64,000 bases of DNA from Anaerolineae bacterium. Its GTDB lineage: Bacteria > Chloroflexota > Anaerolineae > Aggregatilineales > Phototrophicaceae. The notes below the pieces were generated by a model. The model was not told the DNA's origin. It made no database searches and saw nothing but the letters and a program-made list of their open reading frames with translations. This document shows positions 19,544-28,582 of this stretch, one piece after another; position 1 is the stretch's first letter; each line of letters opens with the position of its first letter. The DNA lies in contig JAPKMO010000005.1 in the NCBI GenBank assembly GCA_026645945.1, positions 1-64,000 of the forward strand, given 5' to 3'. The position numbers and the translations under genes were made by a program.

Positions 19544-19556
19544 TGAGAGATAACCT

Positions 19557-20489
19557 ATGGATTTGCTCCGCAGTATCGGCATTACCGAAATCGTGTTCCA
19601 GCTTATGCTGGTGAATGCAATCCTCGGTTTGAGCATTTACCTCACGCTCTACACGGGCATGTTTTCTCTGGCAAACGCCGGGTTTATGGCAATCGGCGCT
19701 TATGTCGGCGTCGTTCTGACACAGAACTACGATCTGCCGTTGTGGGCTGCCCTGATCGGCGGCATGATCGCTGCGGGGATTGTGGCCGTACCAATCGGCC
19801 TGCCCGTCCTGCGGCTGCGCGATATTTATCTGGCGATTGCGACAATCGGCTTTGGCGAGGTCGTGCGGATTCTGATCTTAAACTTTGACACGCTGGCAAG
19901 TTCTATCTCCGGTGAGAGTGTGCAGCTCACACGCGGGGCGTTGGGCATCACCGGCATCCCTAAAATTACTGAGACATGGCAGCTTTTATTGTTTCTGGTC
20001 GTCACGGTTTATATCCTGGTACGGCTGCACCGTTCGCGGTTTGGCCGGGCAATGGCCGCCATCCGGCAGGACGAGCAAGCAGCAGCGACGATGGGGATTA
20101 ATGTCGTTTATATTAAAAATACCGTTTTTATTTTCAGCGCCATCCTGGCTGCCTCGGCAGGTGTTCTCAAAGCGCACTTGACGCGGACGATCAGCCCCGG
20201 TGATTATGGATTCGATCAGGTAGTGAACATCCTGGCTTTCGCCGTTCTAGGCGGAACTTCGACTTGGCTGGGGCCGATTGTAGGCGGTTTCGTGCTGACA
20301 GCCCTGCCAGAAATCCTGCGCGAATTTAAACAATATCGAGGTATCGTCAATGGGGTAATCCTGCTGGTGGTGATTGTATACCTGCCCGGTGGGCTTGTGA
20401 ACATCAACGGCTGGAAGCGCCTGTGGCGGCGCATACGCGGCCAGCCGAGCGTTATAGAGCGAATCCAACAAAATACCAGATCAGGCTAA
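19557..20489 (+). CDS. livM: Branched-chain amino acid ABC permease LivM
   Basis: LivM-like topology; 'AVLGGTSTWLGPIVGGF'. Confidence 0.95.
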   Translation: MDLLRSIGITEIVFQLMLVNAILGLSIYLTLYTGMFSLANAGFMAIGAYVGVVLTQNYDLPLWAALIGGMIAAGIVAVPIGLPVLRLRDIYLAIATIGFGEVVRILILNFDTLASSISGESVQLTRGALGITGIPKITETWQLLLFLVVTVYILVRLHRSRFGRAMAAIRQDEQAAATMGINVVYIKNTVFIFSAILAASAGVLKAHLTRTISPGDYGFDQVVNILAFAVLGGTSTWLGPIVGGFVLTALPEILREFKQYRGIVNGVILLVVIVYLPGGLVNINGWKRLWRRIRGQPSVIERIQQNTRSG

Positions 20490-20512
20490 ACGATTTTAAG
20501 AGGCGGCCTACG

Positions 20513-21301
20513 TTGCTTGAACTTAAAAAGGTCTCGCGTTTGTTTGGCGGTTTGCAGGCGCTCCATCAGGTTGATATGCGCGTCCCTGAAGGGCGCATCG
20601 TCGGTTTGATCGGGCCGAACGGCGCGGGTAAAACGACATTAATTAACAACATCAGCGGGCTTGACCACCCAACCAGCGGCACTATTCATTTTGAAGGCCG
20701 TGAAATTCACAATCTGCCGCCCCACCGGATTACCGGCCTGGGGATTGCGCGCACCTACCAGAATATTCGATTATTTGGGGAAATGACCGTTCTCGAAAAC
20801 CTGCTCATCAGCCAGCATGGTCGCGGGCGGGCGACAGTGTTTGATTCACTGGTGTTTACGCCGCGTTTCCGCGCCGAGGAGCGGCGCTTAAAAAATGTCG
20901 CTTTACAGCTTCTGGAGCGTTTTCAACTGGGCGGTATGGCGCATCTGCTGGCGGGAAACCTGCCTTATGGCGACCAACGCCGCCTGGAGATGGCGCGCGC
21001 GCTGGCAACCGGGCCAAAACTGCTGCTGCTGGATGAACCCACCGCCGGCATGAACCCGATTGAAACCGAGCAATTGGGCCAGCAGATTCTTCGGCTGCGC
21101 GACGAACAGTTAACAGTATTGGTCATTGAACATGATATGTCGCTCATTCATCAGGTTTGCGACGAAATATATGTATTAAACTTCGGCCAGATCATCGCGC
21201 ACGGCGCGCCTGATGTTATTAAACATAACCCGCAGGTCATCGAAGCATACCTGGGGCAGGAAGAAGATACCGAATTAGAAAGCGAACGGGAGAGAAGTTA
21301 G
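20513..21301 (+). CDS. livG: Branched-chain amino acid ABC ATPase LivG (probable TTG start)
   Basis: Walker A 'GPNGAGKTT', 'LLDEPTAGMNP', 'HGRGRAT..'; ORF extends to 20423 but that overlaps livM. Confidence 0.93.
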   Translation: MLELKKVSRLFGGLQALHQVDMRVPEGRIVGLIGPNGAGKTTLINNISGLDHPTSGTIHFEGREIHNLPPHRITGLGIARTYQNIRLFGEMTVLENLLISQHGRGRATVFDSLVFTPRFRAEERRLKNVALQLLERFQLGGMAHLLAGNLPYGDQRRLEMARALATGPKLLLLDEPTAGMNPIETEQLGQQILRLRDEQLTVLVIEHDMSLIHQVCDEIYVLNFGQIIAHGAPDVIKHNPQVIEAYLGQEEDTELESERERS

Positions 21302-21306
21302 CCAGT

Positions 21307-22014
21307 ATGGCATTACTGGATGTGCGCGATTTGCACGTCAGCTACGGCGCGATTAAAGCCCTGCGCGGTGTGTCGTTTAAGGTGGAACCGGGGCAGGTCA
21401 TCAGCCTGGTTGGCGCGAACGGCGCGGGCAAAAGCACCACCCTCAACGCAATCAGCGGCTTGCTCAAACCTGTACGGGGGCAGATTGTTTTTAACCAGAC
21501 AGATATTACAGGCTGGCGCGCCGACCGCGTGACCGCCTCCGGTCTGGTACAGGTGCCGGAAGGTCGGCAGATAATTGCCACGATGACGGTGCTGGAAAAC
21601 CTGATGCTGGGGGCGTACCCGCGAACAGATCGAGACAGCGTGGATGCCGATCTTGAGAGCATCTTCAGCCGTTTTCCGCGCCTTTACGAGCGGCGCTACC
21701 AGAGAGCAGGGTCGTTGAGCGGCGGCGAACAGCAAATGCTGGCGGTCGGGCGAGCATTGATGGCGCGACCACGTTTGTTGATGCTGGACGAACCCAGTAT
21801 GGGGTTGGCGCCGTTGTTAGTGAATGAAGTCTTCCGGCTGATTGCCGGCATCAAGGCGCAGGGAATCGCCATCCTGCTGGTCGAGCAGAATGCGCGGAAG
21901 GCGCTGCAACTGGCCGATTATGCTTATGTGCTGGAGCGCGGCCAGATTGTCCAGGAAGGGGATGCCGCCAGCCTGCGGGAAGACGTGCGCGTTATCTCAG
22001 CCTATCTGGGATGA
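21307..22014 (+). CDS. livF: Branched-chain amino acid ABC ATPase LivF
   Basis: Walker A 'GANGAGKST', 'LSGGEQQMLAVGRALM', 'MLDEPSMGLAPLLV'. Confidence 0.95.
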   Translation: MALLDVRDLHVSYGAIKALRGVSFKVEPGQVISLVGANGAGKSTTLNAISGLLKPVRGQIVFNQTDITGWRADRVTASGLVQVPEGRQIIATMTVLENLMLGAYPRTDRDSVDADLESIFSRFPRLYERRYQRAGSLSGGEQQMLAVGRALMARPRLLMLDEPSMGLAPLLVNEVFRLIAGIKAQGIAILLVEQNARKALQLADYAYVLERGQIVQEGDAASLREDVRVISAYLG

Positions 22015-22037
22015 TTTTTACCGTAACAGATAAGCAA

Positions 22038-22061
22038 GCGCGTCCTTTTTAGGGGACGCGC
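22038..22061. terminator. Hairpin between convergent livF and SCP2 genes (possible terminator)
   Basis: GCGCGTCC-tttttagg-GGACGCGC inverted repeat; weak T-tract. Confidence 0.5.
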
Positions 22062-22089
22062 CCATAGTCGTTTTGGGATGAGGCGGCGG

Positions 22090-22422
22090 TTACTGCTGGA
22101 ACATCGTCTGCATTTTCATCGCCAGGCCCATGTCGCCCTCGATTTTGAGCTTGCCGCTCATGAAGGCCTGCATGGCATTGATCTTCCCGGTTGATACGGC
22201 GTACCAATCATCGGCAGCGGCCTTCAGGGTCATTTTGGGGTTTTCGGCCTGCCCCTCGCCGGCGGTGCAGACGCCCTCAACGATCTTTAACCAGTAGAGG
22301 CCGCCGTTTTCACCGCTGAGATTGAACTGGATGACCGCGTTAACACCTTCGGCTTTGGAAGGGACGAAGCGTTCGTTCGCCATAGTGGGAAAGATTTGCG
22401 CGATTTCTTCGCGGGTTGCCAT
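22090..22422 (-). CDS. SCP2 sterol-binding domain protein
   Basis: 110 aa; 'NAVIQFNLSGENGGLYWLKIVEG...KMTLKAAADDWYAVSTGKINAMQAFMSGKLKIEGDMGLAMKM'. Confidence 0.9.
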   Translation of the reverse strand: MATREEIAQIFPTMANERFVPSKAEGVNAVIQFNLSGENGGLYWLKIVEGVCTAGEGQAENPKMTLKAAADDWYAVSTGKINAMQAFMSGKLKIEGDMGLAMKMQTMFQQ

Positions 22423-22550
22423 TTTTGCTTTGCTCCTGCTTTAACAACAATTGGTTAAACGAAGATGGATGATACGCCTGTATCACCGTTCCGCCGAATA
22501 GTATACAATTAATTGCATTAATACCCAAAATTTTGACGCGGAGTTCTGTC

Positions 22551-23831
22551 GTGAAAAAATTGACCTGTGCGCTTCTTGCTATAATTTTCGGGTTCGCAGC
22601 GCCCTCGCTGTTAAAAGCGCAAGATGACCGAACCACATTTCCCTCTTTGCCGGGGCGCATCGCATATGTCGGCCCTGACCAGAACATTTACAGCCTGAAC
22701 CTGATTGATAATGACCTGCTGCCTCTGACGACAGATGGTTCTCGGACCCGGATTTACCGCTGGCCGACCTGGGCTGCCGATGGGCGGCTGGCTTATTTTC
22801 TCACCAATCGCAGCGGCGAAATGATCGTTACGGAGGTCTTCATCTCCGAGGATGGCAGCACTCCGGGGCGACCCGTTTACAGCGGCGAAAACGAGTTTTT
22901 TAACTATGCGTATTGGTCGCCCCAAAACTGCATCGAAACCGAACGCTGCCGCGACCTGGCCGTTCTTTTAAGCAGCGAAGCAGCCGGCGGACTGTTTGTC
23001 GAACTCATCCGGGATGGTCTAGCCGAGCAGTTTAATCGTTTGGCCGGCGTTGGCAGCCCCTTTTACTTTAGCTGGAGTCCCGATGGCAGCCGCATGGTCT
23101 GGCAGCGCAACAACCAGCAGCTTGCGATTTATGATGCTGCCGGCGCATCGGTCGAACCGCTGCCGCTGATTCCGGGCGTGTTTCGTGCTCCGGCATGGTC
23201 TCCGATAGATGACCGTCTGCTGGTCGGCCTTTTGAACCAGAATGACAATACAAATGAACTCGCTGTCGTCGCAAACGGTGAAAGTCAGATAATAGCGGCG
23301 GCGCTTGGCGGGCCGGTCGCTTTTTCCTGGTCGCCGGATGGAAATTATGTTGCTTACACCGACCGCAGCGGGCCGCTGACAGTCGTGGACGCGCATACAG
23401 GGGAAACACTCGCGCGCAGCCCGATCACCGGTGTTTTTGCCTTTTTCTGGTCACCAGACAGCCGCACCCTAGCTTACGTTACGCTGGCGACGCCGTCGGG
23501 TTCTTTCAGCGTCGGTTCGCCGCCCCAGGTTAAAATGGCCGCCGCCGTTCAGGATGCGATCAGCATTGCCTGGTCAGTGCTGGACATATCAACCGGAGCA
23601 AACCGGCGTTACGGCGCATTTTCCCCAACCCAGGATATGTTGTATATGCTGGTTTATTTCGATCAATTCGCGCAGAGCCATCGTTTATGGTCGCCAGACA
23701 GCCGGTATCTGATCTACGCCGAGGTAACGCCCAGTAATGAAGCGTCTATCAACCTACTCGACACAGCCCAATCCAATACGGTGCCGTTTTCGATTGCCAG
23801 CGGTTTCATTGGCATCTGGAGTTTTAAATAA
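22551..23831 (+). CDS. Secreted WD40/TolB-like beta-propeller protein (GTG start)
   Basis: signal peptide 'MKKLTCALLAIIFGFAAPS'; repeated 'FSWSPDGSRMVW', 'FSWSPDGNYVAY', 'FFWSPDSRTLAY'. Confidence 0.85.
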   Translation: MKKLTCALLAIIFGFAAPSLLKAQDDRTTFPSLPGRIAYVGPDQNIYSLNLIDNDLLPLTTDGSRTRIYRWPTWAADGRLAYFLTNRSGEMIVTEVFISEDGSTPGRPVYSGENEFFNYAYWSPQNCIETERCRDLAVLLSSEAAGGLFVELIRDGLAEQFNRLAGVGSPFYFSWSPDGSRMVWQRNNQQLAIYDAAGASVEPLPLIPGVFRAPAWSPIDDRLLVGLLNQNDNTNELAVVANGESQIIAAALGGPVAFSWSPDGNYVAYTDRSGPLTVVDAHTGETLARSPITGVFAFFWSPDSRTLAYVTLATPSGSFSVGSPPQVKMAAAVQDAISIAWSVLDISTGANRRYGAFSPTQDMLYMLVYFDQFAQSHRLWSPDSRYLIYAEVTPSNEASINLLDTAQSNTVPFSIASGFIGIWSFK

Positions 23832-23868
23832 CAGCGTGCGCAGTGCGCGGCTTCGATATTGGGGCCTT

Positions 23869-25413
23869 ATGGCAGCGGCAGTGTTTGCGGGTATTTCGGC
23901 CTGCACACAAAGCCAGCCGAATGTTGTTATCATAACGGCAACATTCCAACCTATCGAAAGCATCGTGGTCACACCAACGCTGCCGGATGATACAGCGCCG
24001 CTGTTACCCTCCATCCTGCCGGTTGAAAGCCCAACGCCCGACCCAACCCGTCCCGCAGCCGTTGTAACAACCGCGACCGAATATGTAGTCCAGCCGGGCG
24101 ACACTTTATATGCCATCGCGCAGGCTAACGGCGTCAGCCTGGAGGCGCTGCTGGCCGCCAACACGCAGATCATAGATCCTAATCTGCTCTCGGTTGGACA
24201 GGCCATTAATCTACCTGACCCGCCCAACGAAACCACCGGCGATTTTAAAATTATTCCCGACAGCCGTCTAGTACGCGGGCCGGGAAGCGGCGCGTTTAAC
24301 GTGGCCGGATTTATCGCCCAGCAACCTGGTTATGTCAGCATAGCGACCGATGTTGTGGATGACCGGGTGCTTTCGGCGGCGGAGGTGGTGCAGCGGGTTT
24401 CGCTGGAATACAGCGTGGATGCTCGTCTGCTGCTGGCGCTGCTGGAGTACCGGGCCGGATGGCTGACGAAGACGGAACTGTCCGACACGCAGAAGATTTA
24501 TGCAATGGAGGGGAGAGCTTCGCCGGCAGGGTTTGATCGAAGCGGTTTATATCGCCAACTGGCCTGGGCGGCCAACCAGCTTAACCGGGGTTATTATGGC
24601 TGGCGTTATCGCGGCCTGGCAAACCTGGAATTCGAGGATGGCACGCGCCTTCGTTATACGCCCGGACTGAACGCAGGTACGGTCGGCGTGCAGTATTTTC
24701 TAAGCCAGAATACTGCCTATGCCGATTGGACACAGCAGATTGGAGCGGAGGGGTTTTATCGCTTATATACGACTTATTTTGGAAACCCATTTGCCGACTC
24801 GATTGATCCACTTGTCCCGGCTGCCGTTCAGCAGCCGCCGATGACACTGCCTTTTCCGCAGGGGCAGACCTGGTTTTTTACCGGTGGGCCACATGGCGGA
24901 TGGGGGAGCGGCAGCGCGTGGGCGGCCATTGATTTCGCGCCGCCCGATGATCGCCCGGATGGCAGCCCGGCCTGTTACGTGTCCGAATATCCCGCAGCCG
25001 CCGTTGCGCCTGGGATGGTCGTCCGCAGCGAAGGTGGCAGCGTTATACTCGACCTGGACATGGACGGTGATGAAACAACTGGCTGGACGGTGTTATACCT
25101 GCACATCGCCTCGGAAGGGCGGGTGGCGGCTGGAAGTATTTTGCAGGCCGGCGACCTTATTGGCTATCCTTCCTGTGAAGGCGGTTTTTCCAACGGCACG
25201 CACATGCACATCGCCCGGCGTTATAACGGCGAATGGATTCCATCTCACTGCGATCAATGCGCTCCGGGTTACGAAACGCCGCCCTTTGTTTTAGGTGGGT
25301 GGACGGTCTATGGCCTTACCAATCAGGAATACCAGGGTTATCTGCAAAACGGCAGCGAGCGGCGCATCGCGGAGCAGGGACGGCTTATACCGGATAACCG
25401 TGTATCCTGGTAG
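23869..25413 (+). CDS. Lipoprotein-like LysM domain + M23-type peptidase domain
   Basis: 'YVVQPGDTLYAIAQANGVSLEALLAANTQI' LysM; 'LYLHIASEG...AGDLIGYPSCEGGFSNGTHMHIARR' M23-like. Confidence 0.85.
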   Translation: MAAAVFAGISACTQSQPNVVIITATFQPIESIVVTPTLPDDTAPLLPSILPVESPTPDPTRPAAVVTTATEYVVQPGDTLYAIAQANGVSLEALLAANTQIIDPNLLSVGQAINLPDPPNETTGDFKIIPDSRLVRGPGSGAFNVAGFIAQQPGYVSIATDVVDDRVLSAAEVVQRVSLEYSVDARLLLALLEYRAGWLTKTELSDTQKIYAMEGRASPAGFDRSGLYRQLAWAANQLNRGYYGWRYRGLANLEFEDGTRLRYTPGLNAGTVGVQYFLSQNTAYADWTQQIGAEGFYRLYTTYFGNPFADSIDPLVPAAVQQPPMTLPFPQGQTWFFTGGPHGGWGSGSAWAAIDFAPPDDRPDGSPACYVSEYPAAAVAPGMVVRSEGGSVILDLDMDGDETTGWTVLYLHIASEGRVAAGSILQAGDLIGYPSCEGGFSNGTHMHIARRYNGEWIPSHCDQCAPGYETPPFVLGGWTVYGLTNQEYQGYLQNGSERRIAEQGRLIPDNRVSW

Positions 25414-25464
25414 AAGATACTGGTATAATCCCGACACGATGTGAACGAATGCAGGTGATTCTAT

Positions 25465-26289
25465 TTGATGAAACGACTTCGACAATTGAGCGTGGGGTTG
25501 TGGTTTATTCTGGTTGTCTGGTGGGGATGGGGCGCGCGTGCCGATGAGGCCGGGCAGGTGGCGGTCAGCCCGACGCCGGTCCCAATCAACCTACCAAGCC
25601 CCATACCACTTGATGCCGCTCAACCTAACCTAACGACGGCGACACCCACACGCACGCCAACGCCAATTGGCCCGGCGATTCTTGAGGCTAAATCAGAAGC
25701 GAACGTAAGACTGCAACCTGACCCCGACGCTGAACTGCTGGGAACCATACGGGCGGGTGATTTTTATCCCATCATTGGGCGTTATTATCGGTGGTTGCAG
25801 TTCCAGTACGATTCTTCGCCAAACGGGTTGGGATGGGTTTTCGACGAGCTGGTTAATGTCGTTGGCGATGAAACCGCCATTATTGATTTGAGCGTTCAGG
25901 AAGCCCCAACCATAGACACTGCCGCGCTGGAGCAAACAACCGCCTTTGAAGCAATCACCCTGACACCCGGCGGCCTGCTGACCGCTACCGCCAATGCGCG
26001 CGTCATCACGCTTCCCGGTCTTCCATTGGGCGATGCCGCCGGTTCGCTCCCGGAAAGCACGGCAGAAGTTCCGGGGTCGGCAAACCTGCTGCCGACTTTC
26101 ACCATTCCGCCCAATCTGGTGCCTGCCACGCCCACTCCAGCATCCAGCAGCGCGCTGCTGGCTACCGCTACCCCGTCAAACGCGATTTCGTCTCTGCCCA
26201 TATCCGGCGGTGTGCCGCCAATCGTGCCAATTCTGATTTTGGGGGCAGGCGGCATACTGGGTATTGCTGTCAGCTTCTTCCGGCGATAA
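25465..26289 (+). CDS. Secreted SH3-like domain protein with Pro/Thr-rich linkers and C-terminal TM segment
   Basis: 'AKSEANVRLQPDPDAELLGTIRAGDFYPIIGRYYRWLQFQYD'; C-terminal 'GVPPIVPILILGAGGILGIAVSFFRR'. Confidence 0.75.
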   Translation: MMKRLRQLSVGLWFILVVWWGWGARADEAGQVAVSPTPVPINLPSPIPLDAAQPNLTTATPTRTPTPIGPAILEAKSEANVRLQPDPDAELLGTIRAGDFYPIIGRYYRWLQFQYDSSPNGLGWVFDELVNVVGDETAIIDLSVQEAPTIDTAALEQTTAFEAITLTPGGLLTATANARVITLPGLPLGDAAGSLPESTAEVPGSANLLPTFTIPPNLVPATPTPASSSALLATATPSNAISSLPISGGVPPIVPILILGAGGILGIAVSFFRR

Positions 26290-26292
26290 TAA

Positions 26293-26319
26293 AACGCCCG
26301 CCGAACTCCAGCGGGCGTT
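26293..26319. terminator. Bidirectional terminator-like hairpin between convergent genes
   Basis: AACGCCCGC-cgaactcca-GCGGGCGTT. Confidence 0.7.
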
Positions 26320-26345
26320 CCGATATACACACGGTTAAAAACTAC

Positions 26346-26774
26346 TTAATGGCTGCAACTCCCACAGCCGCCGGAGCTATCGGCATCGCCACTGTGAGCG
26401 GTTTTGAACGAGTGGCCGCAGCCGCAGGAAGAAACGGCATTGGGGTTATCAATACGGAACCCACCGCCCATCAGGCTGTCAATATAATCAATCGTCGCGC
26501 CTTGCAGGTACATGATGCTCGTCGGGTCAACCACCAGACGAACGCCTTCGATCTCAACCACCGTATCGAAATCGCGGGGAGCGGCCTCAAACGCCATACC
26601 ATACTGCAAACCAGAGCAGCCGCCGCCGGATACAAAAACCCGCAGAACATGATTGGGAATCTCACGCTGCTCCAGCAGTTTTTGGATGACCTGTACAGCG
26701 GCCGGCGTTACGGTCAAAACTGCGGTGTCGAGCATATCGGTCTGCATGATAATTTCTTCATTCGCGGCCATCAA
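26346..26774 (-). CDS. Iron-sulfur cluster carrier protein, IscA/ErpA (HesB) family
   Basis: 'CSGLQYGMAFE' and 'SSCGCGHSF' give the conserved three cysteines. Confidence 0.93.
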   Translation of the reverse strand: MMAANEEIIMQTDMLDTAVLTVTPAAVQVIQKLLEQREIPNHVLRVFVSGGGCSGLQYGMAFEAAPRDFDTVVEIEGVRLVVDPTSIMYLQGATIDYIDSLMGGGFRIDNPNAVSSCGCGHSFKTAHSGDADSSGGCGSCSH

Positions 26775-26869
26775 ATTTATCTCCTCGATTTCTGGCTGTT
26801 GACGACAATGTTAGCCATTATATCATGGCTATCCTGAAGCGTCAATTAAACAGACTGATGTCATTAAAA

Positions 26870-27508
26870 TTACTCGCTGCCGCCATTTGGAACCAGATAA
26901 GCGCACGTGCTGTCCCCGCGTGACATACGCGACTGAAGGCGTGGCACTACCCCCAGCAGGGATGAAATCAAATGCATGTCCATATCGCACAGTGCATGAT
27001 TATGCTCCGCGATGTGATGATAGGGGCAGTTATTGGTCTGGATCAAATAACCATCCGGGTGTTTTTCCCAGCGGGCGTTGTAACCATGCTGGTTCAGGTA
27101 TTCGACCACGACGTTCAGCCGGTCAGGAAGCGGCAGGCCCGGCCCGATGGCAGCATCGCTCGCCATACGGTCGGCCACGCCCTCCAGAATCACGTTGATC
27201 TGTTTCGGCGGAAGCTGGCCGGCGAGCTGCTCGATGAGGTGCGCCGCCAGCGGTTTATAATTGTTCGGAAAATATTCCTTGGCGGCCTCGGTCAGCATAT
27301 AAACATGCTGTGGACGGCCAGGCGCATTGCGGTGACGTAACTGCGGCGTTGTTATCAGATTTTCGTCCTGTAAACGGGCGAGATGATGACGCACGGTTAC
27401 AGCGGTGATGGCTCCACGTCGTTTACGCAGGTCGGCCACAATGTCATCTACGGTCGCCTCGCCTCGCTCGCGGAGGATGTTCAGGATAAACTGGCGTGTT
27501 TCTTGCAT
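26870..27508 (-). CDS. SufR-like winged-helix transcriptional regulator (Fe-S responsive)
   Basis: N-terminal 'MQETRQFILNILRERGEATVDDIVADL' wHTH; Cys-containing C-terminus 'NNCPYHHIAEHNHALCDMDMHLISSLLGV...STCAYLV'. Confidence 0.8.
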   Translation of the reverse strand: MQETRQFILNILRERGEATVDDIVADLRKRRGAITAVTVRHHLARLQDENLITTPQLRHRNAPGRPQHVYMLTEAAKEYFPNNYKPLAAHLIEQLAGQLPPKQINVILEGVADRMASDAAIGPGLPLPDRLNVVVEYLNQHGYNARWEKHPDGYLIQTNNCPYHHIAEHNHALCDMDMHLISSLLGVVPRLQSRMSRGDSTCAYLVPNGGSE

Positions 27509-27741
27509 TTCTTCTAACCCATCCTTGTTGCAGGTAACGGGCTGCTTGATTCGAGCGTTATTGCAGGTTATACTTCCGCCGGTGTTGATCCGGGCGCTGG
27601 TGATTTCAATCGTCAATATTGCTAACTACCATCTTAATAAAGTCTATCATTTTTAGGCGGTGAATGTCAAATAGCTCGTCCTGACGCTGCAAGCCCTGCG
27701 GCGTTGTTTATCATTTTTCCGTTATCGAGGACTGCTGCATC

Positions 27742-28578
27742 GTGTTTACGGTAGCTTTTCAGGGAATTCACGGAGCCTACTCAGAACAGGCCATCCGGCA
27801 GCATTTTGGCGATGAGGTTGATGTTTATCCCTGCCAGACATTAAGCGACCTGTTTAATGTTATTCAATCCGGGCAGGTCACATATGGGCTGCTGCCGGTC
27901 GAAAATGCACTGGCCGGCGCCGTCAGCCAGTCTTACGAACTGCTGATGGACTATGACCTGCGTATCCAGGCCGATGTTATTCTCCATGTGCATCATGCGC
28001 TGCTGGTTTTACCCGGCCAAAAACTCGAAGAGCTGGAGTGCGTGCGGTCTCATCCACAGGCGCTGGCACAGTGTGAACAATTTATCAAAAGAAATGGGCT
28101 GAAGGGCATTCCCTGGTACGATACCGCCGGCGCGGCGCACGATCTGGCGCAGGACTGCGCCCCCCATACCGGCGCGATTGCCAGCGAACTGGCCGGACAG
28201 CTTTATAATCTCGATATTCTGGCAACCGAAATCGAGGATGTATCCTTTAACTTTACGCGGTTTTTTATCCTCGGCCACGACGACCCGCCGCGCGCCGAAT
28301 ACAACAAAACTTCGCTGGTATTCGCAACCCGGCATCGTCCGGCGGCGCTGTACGACTGCCTGGGCGAGTTCGCAACGCGCGGGCTAAACCTGACCAAAAT
28401 CGAGTCGCGCCCGCGCCGCAACCGACCCTGGGAACCTATTTTTTACCTGGACGTTGAAGGACACTGGCAGGATGCCGTGTTCCAGGAGGCGCTGGCGCGG
28501 TTGGTACAGCGCGCCTCTTTTGTCAAAATGTTGGGTTCGTATCCTGCTGTCAAAACCGGACAATCGGTAGGGATTTAA
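27742..28578 (+). CDS. pheA: Prephenate dehydratase with ACT domain
   Basis: 'VAFQGIHGAYSEQAI', 'YGLLPVENALAGAV', 'FTRFFILGHD', 'NLTKIESRPRRNRPWEPIFYLD' (ACT ESRP motif). Confidence 0.95.
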   Translation: MFTVAFQGIHGAYSEQAIRQHFGDEVDVYPCQTLSDLFNVIQSGQVTYGLLPVENALAGAVSQSYELLMDYDLRIQADVILHVHHALLVLPGQKLEELECVRSHPQALAQCEQFIKRNGLKGIPWYDTAGAAHDLAQDCAPHTGAIASELAGQLYNLDILATEIEDVSFNFTRFFILGHDDPPRAEYNKTSLVFATRHRPAALYDCLGEFATRGLNLTKIESRPRRNRPWEPIFYLDVEGHWQDAVFQEALARLVQRASFVKMLGSYPAVKTGQSVGI

Positions 28579-28582
28579 GCAA

